NCBI GenBank assembly: GCA_016281475.1
Contig: JAEEIS010000228.1
Coordinates: forward strand, 1 to 18,741
Origin: Bacteroidales bacterium
GTDB lineage: Bacteria; Bacteroidota; Bacteroidia; Bacteroidales; P3
Direction of reading: 5' to 3'
Length of the DNA stretch: 18,741 nt
Below are positions 1 through 7,237 of this stretch, piece after piece. The stretch's first letter is position 1, and every line of letters starts with the position of its first letter. The position numbers and the translations under genes were made by a program. Under the pieces are notes generated by a model that did not search any database, was not told the DNA's origin, and saw only the letters and a program-made list of their open reading frames with translations.

Positions 1-6
1 AAACTG

Positions 7-109
7 TCTCAATGTCGCGTCCCTTCGGGACGCTAGGAGTGAGTTTATTCTGTCACCGCACTGCGCTACGCTTGTACGGTGTTATTGAGATTCAGCCTCT
101 TCGAGGCTG
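7..109. repeat. REP/BIME-like cluster of three hairpins
   Basis: Three compact inverted repeats follow each other. GCGTCCC/GGGACGC (17-33) closes on a 3-nt TTC loop. CACCG/CGGTG (54-58 with 77-81) encloses a GC-rich loop. CAGCCTC/GAGGCTG (93-109) again closes on TTC. An outer pair, TCTCAAT (7-13) with ATTGAGA (84-90), could enclose the first two and give a multibranched fold. The DNA is much more GC-rich than the AT-rich stretch that follows. This arrangement resembles REP/BIME palindromes, but no transposase gene is visible here and other copies cannot be checked. It lies about 185 nt beyond the stop of the T9SS cargo gene, so an mRNA 3'-end role is also possible. Confidence 0.5.
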
Positions 110-294
110 TAAAAAATCAGTCTTTTATCAAACTAGAGCCTTATAGTTCATTTACAGTTCGTTTATGAATAATAAAAGAACTATGGAAAAACGATAAAAT
201 AGGATTAATAAAAATCCAAAAAGAGAAAGAATAGTTGATTGAATCCTAAGAGAAAGAGGCTTGATAGGAAAAGGTCGGGAAATGCAGGCCGAGG
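110..294. other. AT-rich intergenic stretch without a gene
   Basis: No credible reading frame is present on either strand. A weak AT-rich inverted repeat, GGATT/AATCC near 202-217, lies downstream of the T9SS cargo gene on the minus strand and is followed by T-rich sequence. It could act as a poor terminator, but the stem is too short to call one. Confidence 0.5.
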
Positions 295-3200
295 CTACCG
301 CAGGAGCGTCACAGTACCTATTACCGTTTTCGTCTCTCCGTTGAAAGTGCTGTAGTCGCAGCGGTAGGCATAGGCACTTATAGGGCTGCGAACCCCATTG
401 TAGGTGCCGTCCCAGCCGTCCTCCAGATTATGTGTGCGGAAAATGAGATTGCCCCACTTGGTGAAAACCTTCAAGTCGTATCGGACAATGTTCACCCCAT
501 AGCCGCGGAACAGATTGTTCGTCGGCTCATCGGGTGTGAATACATTGGGGAACCAGAGTTCCTGACGGCTAATCCCTACGGTGGCGTATGCCGTGTCGGA
601 GCACAATTCGCTATAGTTTATCAGCATCACTCGCAGGCTGTCGTCGCCCACGTCGGCGCGGTAGAGCAACCGTGCACCCGATTCGCCTTGCAACACCCCG
701 TTGACATACCACTCGCGCCACCACGAGGTGTCGCCCATATCGGTGGCAGTCAATTCTGGATTATCGCCCCACAACCACGACGGCGACACGCGGAGCTGGG
801 CGTTGACGACGGGGACAGGCTCAATCTCTAATGTGTCGGCAACCGGGCACTGCGGGGCATCGGTATAGTCAGTAGTGATGTAATATACTGTCGTTCCCCT
901 TGGCTCTAGTCGCAGGCCGTCGGGGAAACTGCTGCCCACAACCCCGCCCAAAGGTAATTGCATATCGGGAGGTTGCGCCGCCCAACGGTAGACAAGTGTG
1001 TCGGAGAGCGGGACAAGGTAGTAGCCGCCGCTGTCGCAATGCGGTTCCGCCACGAATTGCGCCACAGGACGCTGCCGCACCAAAACGCCCAGCACCACGA
1101 TGCTGTCGGTCCCTGACACGGACCTTAGCCCCAACGTGTCCACACCTGCCTGAGCGAAATGGCATCCCCGCCACGCAAACGGCATCCCATCCACACACAC
1201 AGTGGTGTCGTGCCGCTCGAGACTGCTCAGGCGCAAGATGCACACGCTGTCGCAACCCTCGACGGTGGAAAACAGCTGCTTATACACCCCCGGCAGGGCA
1301 TAGTCCTCGCTTCCAAAATGGTAGAGGGTGCCCAATAGGAATGTGTCGGCCAATTGCGTCTCCACGGTAGGCAGCACATGTAGGTGAAGCATTTCCACCG
1401 TGTCGCACCCATTAGTTGTCCAATGGTGTGCATAGATACCCGAGGTGAAATAGGTAGAGCCATAGAAATCAACAGAGCGGCCTTGACAAATGGTGTCATA
1501 CGATGAATAGAACGCGGTGTCGAAATAAGCCAGATGCAGTAGGAACGAGCCGCAAAGGTCTTCGTAATGATAGGTTCCTGAATCCATGAATACCGTGTCT
1601 TCCAAGTAATAAGGCGTGCCGGGGCATATGGTGGCATAAATCGTATCATCTACGTTGGTGATCCTGAAGGTATGGCTCACCGAATCGGTGCATTCCCCGT
1701 TGCCCAAGATGGCATAGAGCGTTACGGTATGGGTCCCCGTGTCAAATTCATGCATAGGGTTGATGAGTGTACTGGTGGTGCTGTCGTCAAACACCCAGAG
1801 GTATTGCTCGCAAGGCTCGGTGGAGGTGAGCGTATGCGCACTGTCGTGTGCCACAAAGCTCTCATTGACAAAACGGATATGCCTGCCGCACGAGTCTAAG
1901 TAATCCATACTGAATGCGGCTGCGGGAAAGCGCACACCGGCGTATGCCGACACGGTGAATCCGCAATTCAGCCCCGATAGCCGGTAGGTGGCATCGCAGA
2001 GGTAGTAGCCGTCGTCGGTGACGTACAACGAGTCGGCCGTCGACAACGTATCGCCCGGATTATCGGACCTGTACCATCGATAGGTGAAACCCTTGGGCGC
2101 ATAGAGGGTGTTGGCCTCGGATGCCCCACACGCCATCAGACGGAGGTTCTTGTGTCCGCTCTCCAATGTGAAATAGGCATAGCCGAAATGTCCACCGAGA
2201 CTACAGTCGGCATTGGAGAGTTTTACACGGATTATTTGCCCATGCAGTGGGGTAAGGTCTACACCCACTGCAGACCAGTCGCGCCAAACTATACCATAAT
2301 TATGAGGAGCGTGCTGCCAACCGGAGGAGTCGCCCGAAATGAAATTGGCATAATAACAGTTGTCAATCAAGTGACCAAAGGTATCGAGTATGCTAAATGT
2401 GAAATAGGGCTGTTCTTCGGGATTGTGGTTTGGCTGTTGTTCCACTATTGCATAGTTGAGCAATAGCAGGTCATAATCGTTCGTGTCCACAGTCAAAGTA
2501 TACTCTACCGACTCCTGCTCAGCACCATTTTCCCAATTGCCGAGACGCACTGAGCAACAATATCCTGGCGGGACTTTCAACAATGCGTTTCCTGTGATAG
2601 AATCCAACTCGGTCGGGTCGTTATGCACAGTGTGCCGAGACCTACGGTCTGAGGGTCCACAGTCGATAGCACCCGTATCAGCATCGGGAGTATTAAAGAT
2701 CCCACTACGGCATGTCACACTTGGTGCATTCAAATCCCAATAACGGATTCTATTCCCAATCCATTCGTTCGAAGTGCAATACGATAAGTAGTAACGGGCA
2801 TATACCTGTCCTCCCAATGAGCTGTCGGGACAATATTTACTCACATACACATCATACTCCATACTTGCGTCCAAGTCATACAATGTCAATTCGCCACCTT
2901 CCATATCAACACTGGTGCCCGTACCCGGCACAAAGCCCGCCTCGCCATACTCTACCCGATAACGCCCTACCCCGTTCCAACTGACTCGAACCGATGTAGC
3001 TGTCAACGGATCGAACCTTATCCGCGACGGAACCGTACACACGGGGGTGAACTTGTAATAACGTCCCTGCCCAGGCCATCCTCTCACCTCAGAACCATTG
3101 ATTATTTCATCGGTAGCAGTGTGTGTCAACTGGTCGACAATGATATATTCGGTCTGAGTACCCGCTATACCTATCTGAATATCAGTTGGCACATTCCCCG

Positions 3201-3747
3201 TTACTTCCCCATAGAGGAAAGTAATACTATTATCCTCTTCCCTAAACTGCACCTGCATACGGCAAGTAGGATAATTTTGAGGGCCAGCAAAATAATCCAA
3301 AACAAAAAGATGGCTATCAGGCTCCCCCAGCAACTTGCACCGACGATAGCCATTGTTAACGTAAGTGGACAACGAGAGCCCCATCGGTCTTAGTACGGGA
3401 ACATACGCTAGATTTTGAAGGTCAAAAGGCGGGCGCCCATAATGCTCTGAATACCCTGAAGTGGACCCAGTATATACTGAACCCGAAGGCGACACAGTAA
3501 TAAACCTCACCAGTTGTCCAAGCATCTCAAAATCGAATCCAATATTATAGTTGGACAAACTGCTATATCCATAAGATGTAGCATTATCCCATGTATTACA
3601 ATCAATCCACATCGAGGTGTCCACCCCCGTTGTGAACTGGTAGCCGTATATGTAGCTGTCCGACTGGGCACACACCCTCACACCTGCCAGTCCCCCTAGC
3701 AAGAGCCACAAGGCTACCAGCCGCCATACTCTTAACACTATACTCAT
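295..3747 (-). CDS. T9SS type B (gliding-motility C-terminal domain) secreted modular protein
   Basis: A predicted 1150-aa exported protein. Residues 1-27 are a signal peptide with a long Leu-rich core ending VCAQ. Next come a fibronectin-III-like module (about 238-325, starting after CTVPSRI), a jelly-roll or MAM-like region (about 390-530), and a PKD-like module (about 608-697, with YLWVFDDSTTS and HTVTLY). Four degenerate repeats of about 45 residues follow (about 703-893); two carry GCD(S/T)V near their ends. The last 85-90 residues (from LWFPNVFTPD, with FTKWGNLIF and GWDGTYNG) match the CHU_C/TIGR04131 gliding-motility C-terminal domain, the type B signal for export and surface attachment by the type IX system. 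No T9SS machinery gene is in the window. The gene appears monocistronic, with its own promoter at 3773-3803. Its ligand cannot be told; an adhesin-like surface role is inferred. Confidence 0.9.
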   Translation of the reverse strand: MSIVLRVWRLVALWLLLGGLAGVRVCAQSDSYIYGYQFTTGVDTSMWIDCNTWDNATSYGYSSLSNYNIGFDFEMLGQLVRFITVSPSGSVYTGSTSGYSEHYGRPPFDLQNLAYVPVLRPMGLSLSTYVNNGYRRCKLLGEPDSHLFVLDYFAGPQNYPTCRMQVQFREEDNSITFLYGEVTGNVPTDIQIGIAGTQTEYIIVDQLTHTATDEIINGSEVRGWPGQGRYYKFTPVCTVPSRIRFDPLTATSVRVSWNGVGRYRVEYGEAGFVPGTGTSVDMEGGELTLYDLDASMEYDVYVSKYCPDSSLGGQVYARYYLSYCTSNEWIGNRIRYWDLNAPSVTCRSGIFNTPDADTGAIDCGPSDRRSRHTVHNDPTELDSITGNALLKVPPGYCCSVRLGNWENGAEQESVEYTLTVDTNDYDLLLLNYAIVEQQPNHNPEEQPYFTFSILDTFGHLIDNCYYANFISGDSSGWQHAPHNYGIVWRDWSAVGVDLTPLHGQIIRVKLSNADCSLGGHFGYAYFTLESGHKNLRLMACGASEANTLYAPKGFTYRWYRSDNPGDTLSTADSLYVTDDGYYLCDATYRLSGLNCGFTVSAYAGVRFPAAAFSMDYLDSCGRHIRFVNESFVAHDSAHTLTSTEPCEQYLWVFDDSTTSTLINPMHEFDTGTHTVTLYAILGNGECTDSVSHTFRITNVDDTIYATICPGTPYYLEDTVFMDSGTYHYEDLCGSFLLHLAYFDTAFYSSYDTICQGRSVDFYGSTYFTSGIYAHHWTTNGCDTVEMLHLHVLPTVETQLADTFLLGTLYHFGSEDYALPGVYKQLFSTVEGCDSVCILRLSSLERHDTTVCVDGMPFAWRGCHFAQAGVDTLGLRSVSGTDSIVVLGVLVRQRPVAQFVAEPHCDSGGYYLVPLSDTLVYRWAAQPPDMQLPLGGVVGSSFPDGLRLEPRGTTVYYITTDYTDAPQCPVADTLEIEPVPVVNAQLRVSPSWLWGDNPELTATDMGDTSWWREWYVNGVLQGESGARLLYRADVGDDSLRVMLINYSELCSDTAYATVGISRQELWFPNVFTPDEPTNNLFRGYGVNIVRYDLKVFTKWGNLIFRTHNLEDGWDGTYNGVRSPISAYAYRCDYSTFNGETKTVIGTVTLLR

Positions 3748-3772
3748 ACCGTAACGTCATTATTTGATTTTG

Positions 3773-3803
3773 CAAAAATACACATTTTTTTGCAATAAAC
3801 AAG
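3773..3803 (-). promoter_or_regulatory. Bacteroidota-type promoter for the T9SS cargo gene
   Basis: On the minus strand TATTTTTG (3780-3773) matches the -7 consensus TAnnTTTG. CTTG (3803-3800) lies exactly 19 nt upstream, at the place of the -33 TTTG element. The start codon at 3747 follows at a distance that leaves a short leader. This is the best two-part match in the window. Confidence 0.65.
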
Positions 3804-3823
3804 AACCGTGAACAATATAGAAC

Positions 3824-3850
3824 AAAAAAACCCCCGTTTCACAACGGAGG
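3824..3850 (-). terminator. Rho-independent terminator of the rpmG-DUF4295 operon
   Basis: Read on the minus strand, an 8-bp stem CCTCCGTT/AACGGGGG (one U-G wobble) with a 4-nt loop is followed directly by a run of seven T. It lies about 47 nt after the stop of the 51-aa gene and upstream of the next promoter, so it separates the ribosomal operon from the T9SS cargo gene. Confidence 0.8.
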
Positions 3851-3896
3851 CTAAAACAAAAGCGTATGAAAAAAAATATTATTACTGTGCTCTAAT

Positions 3897-4052
3897 TTAT
3901 TTCTTCTTGAGGAACTCCTGAACCTGGTCGGACAGGACGATGTCTTCCTGGAAGGTGTAAGCATTGGTCTTGGGAGAGCGAACCATACGGATAACCTTGG
4001 CATAGCTCTTACCAGTGGTGGTCTTCAGGGTTGCAACAACTTTCTTTGCCAT
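3897..4052 (-). CDS. DUF4295 family small ribosome-associated protein
   Basis: A 51-aa basic protein that begins MAKKVVATLK and contains VIRMVRSPKTNAYTFQE, the signature of DUF4295, a family known only from Bacteroidota and normally placed just after rpmG. From memory, structural work on a Flavobacterium ribosome assigned a Bacteroidota-specific large-subunit protein (bL38) to this family; I could not check that. The start is fixed by homology and by position, 18 nt after the rpmG stop. Unlike its neighbours it has a strong Shine-Dalgarno, AAAGGAG, about 9 nt before the ATG. It is co-transcribed with rpmG and followed by an intrinsic terminator. The ftsY gene that often follows in this phylum is absent here. 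Confidence 0.88.
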   Translation of the reverse strand: MAKKVVATLKTTTGKSYAKVIRMVRSPKTNAYTFQEDIVLSDQVQEFLKKK

Positions 4053-4070
4053 AGTTCTATATCTCCTTTA
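4053..4070 (-). promoter_or_regulatory. Strong Shine-Dalgarno before the DUF4295 gene
   Basis: The minus-strand spacer between the rpmG stop and the DUF4295 start reads TAAAGGAGATATAGAACT. AAGGAG is a six-base match to the 16S anti-Shine-Dalgarno at a standard distance from ATG. I inspected the starts of rpmG, yidC, nhaD, aspS, tktN and the T9SS gene and found no comparable motif, as expected for Bacteroidota. Confidence 0.75.
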
Positions 4071-4259
4071 CTATTTGATTTCTTTGTGAACGGTCATTTT
4101 CTTCAAGTACGGGTTGTACTTCTTGAGCTCCAAACGCTCAGGGGTGTTCTTTTTGTTCTTGGTGGTGACATAACGGCTCATGCCGGGGACACCGCTGTTT
4201 TTCTGCTCGGTGCACTCGAGGATAACCTGCACTCTAGCGTCTTTATTCTTCTTTGCCAT
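4071..4259 (-). CDS. rpmG: 50S ribosomal protein L33
   Basis: A 62-aa basic protein that begins [19 protein letters not shown] and carries the L33 core [22 protein letters not shown]. It is a component of the large ribosomal subunit near the E site. Only one cysteine is present, so this is the zinc-independent form rather than the four-cysteine version. The length is within the usual range. It is the first ribosomal gene of a short operon with the DUF4295 gene 18 nt downstream. The rpmB gene (L28) that commonly precedes it is not in the upstream 280 nt, which contain a promoter and a possible 21-codon leader ORF instead. Confidence 0.96.
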   Translation of the reverse strand: MAKKNKDARVQVILECTEQKNSGVPGMSRYVTTKNKKNTPERLELKKYNPYLKKMTVHKEIK

Positions 4260-4270
4260 TTTCTTTAATA

Positions 4271-4336
4271 CTAACTATCTTTTTTCTTTGTTTCCGCTTT
4301 CTTAACGGCATGGGAAAGAGCATCAACAATCCACAT
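4271..4336 (-). CDS. Possible 21-aa leader ORF upstream of rpmG
   Basis: An ATG lies about 15 nt after the predicted transcription start, and the frame runs 21 codons ([21 protein letters not shown]) to a TAG located 11 nt before the rpmG ATG. The Lys-rich tail and Ala/Val core are compatible with a leader peptide, or loosely with the eroded 3' end of a lost rpmB. ORFs this short arise by chance, so this is a low-confidence candidate resting on position alone. Confidence 0.25.
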   Translation of the reverse strand: MWIVDALSHAVKKAETKKKDS

Positions 4337-4357
4337 TACGTTCCTCAAAAGCGGTTG

Positions 4358-4388
4358 CAAAAGTACTACTTTTTTTTGAATTAACAAC
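4358..4388 (-). promoter_or_regulatory. Bacteroidota-type promoter for rpmG
   Basis: On the minus strand TACTTTTG (4365-4358) fits the -7 consensus TAnnTTTG, and GTTG (4388-4385) lies 19 nt upstream at the -33 position. The implied leader to the rpmG ATG is roughly 90 nt. Confidence 0.65.
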
Positions 4389-4454
4389 CTTTTTCGTCAA
4401 AAAAAATTGCCACAGACTACAAACAGAGCAATATATCAACATATTACAGACTAA

Positions 4455-4513
4455 AAATAAAAAATCAAGAATTGAAAATTAGACCGATAGATATGGCAAT
4501 TTTCAATTCTTGA
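4455..4513 (-). terminator. Likely terminator of the yidC-nhaD operon
   Basis: The 16-bp AT-rich stem of the spacer repeat is followed on the minus strand by TTTTTTATTTTTAG. It is the only hairpin with a T-tract between the lysozyme-like gene and the rpmG promoter. The low GC content of the stem lowers confidence. Confidence 0.5.
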
Positions 4514-4538
4514 CTCTCATTTTTCGACTTTTTCAACC
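4465..4538. repeat. Hairpin-plus-heptamer spacer repeat, copy A
   Basis: A perfect 16-bp inverted repeat, TCAAGAATTGAAAATT (4465-4480) with its complement at 4498-4513, encloses a 17-nt loop. It is followed by a tail with a rough 7-bp period that ends TTTCAACC (4538). Tail and stem are clearly related to the element at 13153-13227, which also has a 17-nt loop. On the minus strand the hairpin follows the stop of the lysozyme-like gene (4544) and leads into a T-rich run, so it may also end the yidC-nhaD operon. Confidence 0.7.
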
Positions 4539-4543
4539 AACAA

Positions 4544-5863
4544 TTATTCGTTGGCATAGGTGCCTGCGTACTCGTCTTCTTCCTCAGCGACATAGACGAC
4601 AGTGGGCTGCTGCTGCACCTGTGTGCTGTCGGCCTTGCGGTATTCCCAGCCACGGGGCGGGCGCTTGCAGTTGCTGACGCTACCCTGGATATAGTCCAAC
4701 TCCTCTTCGGTGAGCTCGCGGTCGCCAGGGATGAAGTGCTCGCGCCAGAAAGGGAAATCCTCCGCCAGCTCGCCTGAATAGTAGAAGTCGAAGCCGATAG
4801 CGCCAAAGGTGTAGACACGGTCGTGCACCTTGATATGGCTACCGCCGCATACGGGATTAGGCTTGGGTATGGACTGTGCAAAACCCACATTGAAGAGGGT
4901 GAAGAGGATGTCGGGACGGTTGCTGATGTCGTAGCCTGCGCGCTTCCATTGCAGCATGGTCTGATGCAGGATGCAGGCGGTGTAGAGGTAGGAATAGAGG
5001 TGGTTGCGATAGTCTACCAAACGGTTGTAGCGTTCGTCGTCTTGTGCAGTGCCCTCTACGGTATAGTCGAGCAGGTGCTCGTAGCGTTTGCCCATATAGA
5101 ACTCGGAACTGGGGTCTTTGAGGTGTTCCTCAATGGCCTTGGCAGTGGAAATCTTGATGCCGTTGACACCGTAGGAGAACTGGGACTGGACATTGAGCAC
5201 TTTGACGGGACCTAAAAACTTTTTCAGTTGCTCGCGGTTGGAATGGAAGAGGCGTATTTGCTCTCCTATCAGACAGCCGACAATCAGTCGGGGCTCTACC
5301 CCGGTGAGGCGACCTGCCTCGATGATAAGTGCCTTATCGCGAACGATTGCCTCGCGCAGTGCTTGCCACTCAACGTCTGCCATCCACGGGATGACATTGC
5401 CTGTCTCTTGTTGGGGATGTTCGTTCAGCACAGCCTCCACTTTGCGGAGCAGGTCGTTGTATTCCGACAGGTCGTCGATATACATGCTGCAGGCTGCCAG
5501 CATACGGTCGACATGCATGGGGTCGTGTCCAAACTGGGCCGCCTGAGTAATCAACTGTGCATTGGTAGGGTAGAATTTAGAGAAGACTGCCAGCTTGACA
5601 TACTGACGCATCCAACGTTCGTGTACTTGCTGTTCGGTGAGTTCGGCATCCTTCAGCAGCTGCATTTCATTGACCGAAAGCATATAACGATAGTTGTCAT
5701 CCTTCGTTCCACGGTCTTTGGTGAAACCCAACTGATAGACACCCCATGCTCCCACTATGCCAAATCCCGCAAGCGCAAAGAGCCACACAACGATGTCGAG
5801 CAATTTGCGTCCAGCCGAACGGCTACGCCAATGGCGGAAGGCTATGCCAAGTTTCGAAGCCAT
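4544..5863 (-). CDS. Membrane-anchored lysozyme/lytic-transglycosylase-like protein
   Basis: A 439-aa protein with one N-terminal membrane anchor (about 20-44) after a basic, Arg-rich start, so the bulk should face the periplasm. The central region (about 180-330) resembles the lysozyme-like fold. GVEPRLIVGCLIGEQ offers a candidate catalytic Glu at 201, followed by SQFSYGVNGIK and then a helix ending in FTLFNVGF, reminiscent of the YNxG motif. These similarities are by eye, and the family may be an uncharacterised one such as DUF1402. The C-terminal 40 residues are acidic and Gln-rich. Its start overlaps the nhaD stop by 22 nt, so translation is probably coupled. Function in peptidoglycan turnover is inferred only. 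Confidence 0.6.
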   Translation of the reverse strand: MASKLGIAFRHWRSRSAGRKLLDIVVWLFALAGFGIVGAWGVYQLGFTKDRGTKDDNYRYMLSVNEMQLLKDAELTEQQVHERWMRQYVKLAVFSKFYPTNAQLITQAAQFGHDPMHVDRMLAACSMYIDDLSEYNDLLRKVEAVLNEHPQQETGNVIPWMADVEWQALREAIVRDKALIIEAGRLTGVEPRLIVGCLIGEQIRLFHSNREQLKKFLGPVKVLNVQSQFSYGVNGIKISTAKAIEEHLKDPSSEFYMGKRYEHLLDYTVEGTAQDDERYNRLVDYRNHLYSYLYTACILHQTMLQWKRAGYDISNRPDILFTLFNVGFAQSIPKPNPVCGGSHIKVHDRVYTFGAIGFDFYYSGELAEDFPFWREHFIPGDRELTEEELDYIQGSVSNCKRPPRGWEYRKADSTQVQQQPTVVYVAEEEDEYAGTYANE

Positions 5864-7212
5864 TCTACTTTTTCAAAAAGGGTTACATCCATGAGGACGA
5901 ATACGAGTGCGCCAGCGATATAGCCGACAAAAGCCTTCAAGGTTATGTTTTTAAGGTACCAAATAAAGTCTATCTTCTCCATACCCATGACGGCCACACC
6001 GGCAGCCGAGCCGATGATGAGCAGGCTGCCGCCCGTGCCAGCGCAGTAGGCCAAAAACTCCCAGAAGGGGTGGTTGACAGCAAAGAGAGCACCGTCGGTA
6101 ATAGGATACATGCCCATGACGGCAGCCACCAGCGGCACATTGTCCACCACCGAGGAGAGCACTCCGATGATAAGGTCAATGAGGAAGAATCCCACCGGCT
6201 CGTCGCCCATGCTGATGTTGAGGAAGGCATCGTTGAGGCCACCGGCCAGATCGCCAAGAATACCCGCCACCTTCAGGCAGGCGACAGCCATCAGAATGCC
6301 TAGGAAGAAGAGTATGGTAGGCACGTCGATGTGTTCCAGTGTGCTGACTGCGGTGGGCAGTTTGTGACCATCCTTCTCATACTTGCGGCTGACAATCTCT
6401 GTTGTCACCCAGAGCACACCCAGGCCGAAGAGCATGCCCAGATAGGGAGGCAGATGGGTGATAGTCTTGAAGATGGGGACAAAAATGAGTGCCGCAATAC
6501 CCATGATAAGGATGAGGCGGCGGAGATGCACGGGGACCTCCACACCACTATTCTCGCTATTGGGACGTGTGATGTCGCCTTTGAGTGTGGCACCCACTAT
6601 AAGGACAGGCACTGCCATGCACACGAGCGAGGCCACCAGAGTTTTCACCATGATATTGACCGTAGTCACTTGGCCACCAATCCAGAGCATGATGGTGGTC
6701 ACGTCGCCGATGGGGCTCCATGCACCACCCGCATTAGCCGCCAATATGACCATGCCGGCGAAGAGCCAACGCTCTTTTTTGTCAGCGATGAGCTTGCTGA
6801 GCAAGGCACACATGACGATGGCAGTGGTCATGTTGTCGAGCAATGCCGAGAGGAAGAAGGTGAGGATGCTCAGTTCCCAAAGCAGCTTCTTCTTATTGGT
6901 GGTGGTAATCTTGTCAGTGATGATGCGGAAACCCTGATAGTCTTCTACCAAGGTAACAATAGTCATAGCACCCAGCAGAAAGAATACTATCTCCGCTGTT
7001 TCGCCCAGGTTCTCAACCAGGTTGCCTGATATAAACGAGCGCCACTGCTCTATATCGAGGTCGGGTTGGAAAACCACGTTGCAGAACGAGAAAACGGCCC
7101 ACAAGGCGGTACCCAACAAAAGGGCTGTTGCTGTTTTGTTGACCTTCAGCGGATGCTCCAGCGCAATGCAGGTGTATCCGATGATGAAAATAGAGATTAA
7201 TGCTAAAACCAT
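5842..7212 (-). CDS. nhaD: NhaD-type Na+/H+ antiporter
   Basis: A 456-aa multi-spanning inner-membrane protein of the ArsB/NhaD permease fold. It begins MVLALISIFIIGYTCIALEH, as NhaD proteins do. Both inverted-repeat halves carry their diagnostic loops: DNMTTAIV at about 126-133 and DNVPLVAA at about 357-364. NAGGAWSPIGDVTT (about 160-173) is also highly typical. The family exports Na+ or Li+ in exchange for protons. The gene lies 25 nt after yidC and overlaps the next gene by 22 nt, which makes a three-gene operon. Length is normal and nothing is missing. Confidence 0.93.
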   Translation of the reverse strand: MVLALISIFIIGYTCIALEHPLKVNKTATALLLGTALWAVFSFCNVVFQPDLDIEQWRSFISGNLVENLGETAEIVFFLLGAMTIVTLVEDYQGFRIITDKITTTNKKKLLWELSILTFFLSALLDNMTTAIVMCALLSKLIADKKERWLFAGMVILAANAGGAWSPIGDVTTIMLWIGGQVTTVNIMVKTLVASLVCMAVPVLIVGATLKGDITRPNSENSGVEVPVHLRRLILIMGIAALIFVPIFKTITHLPPYLGMLFGLGVLWVTTEIVSRKYEKDGHKLPTAVSTLEHIDVPTILFFLGILMAVACLKVAGILGDLAGGLNDAFLNISMGDEPVGFFLIDLIIGVLSSVVDNVPLVAAVMGMYPITDGALFAVNHPFWEFLAYCAGTGGSLLIIGSAAGVAVMGMEKIDFIWYLKNITLKAFVGYIAGALVFVLMDVTLFEKVEWLRNLA

Positions 7213-7237
7213 GACTTCTATTTTTTAGTTTTGATTA

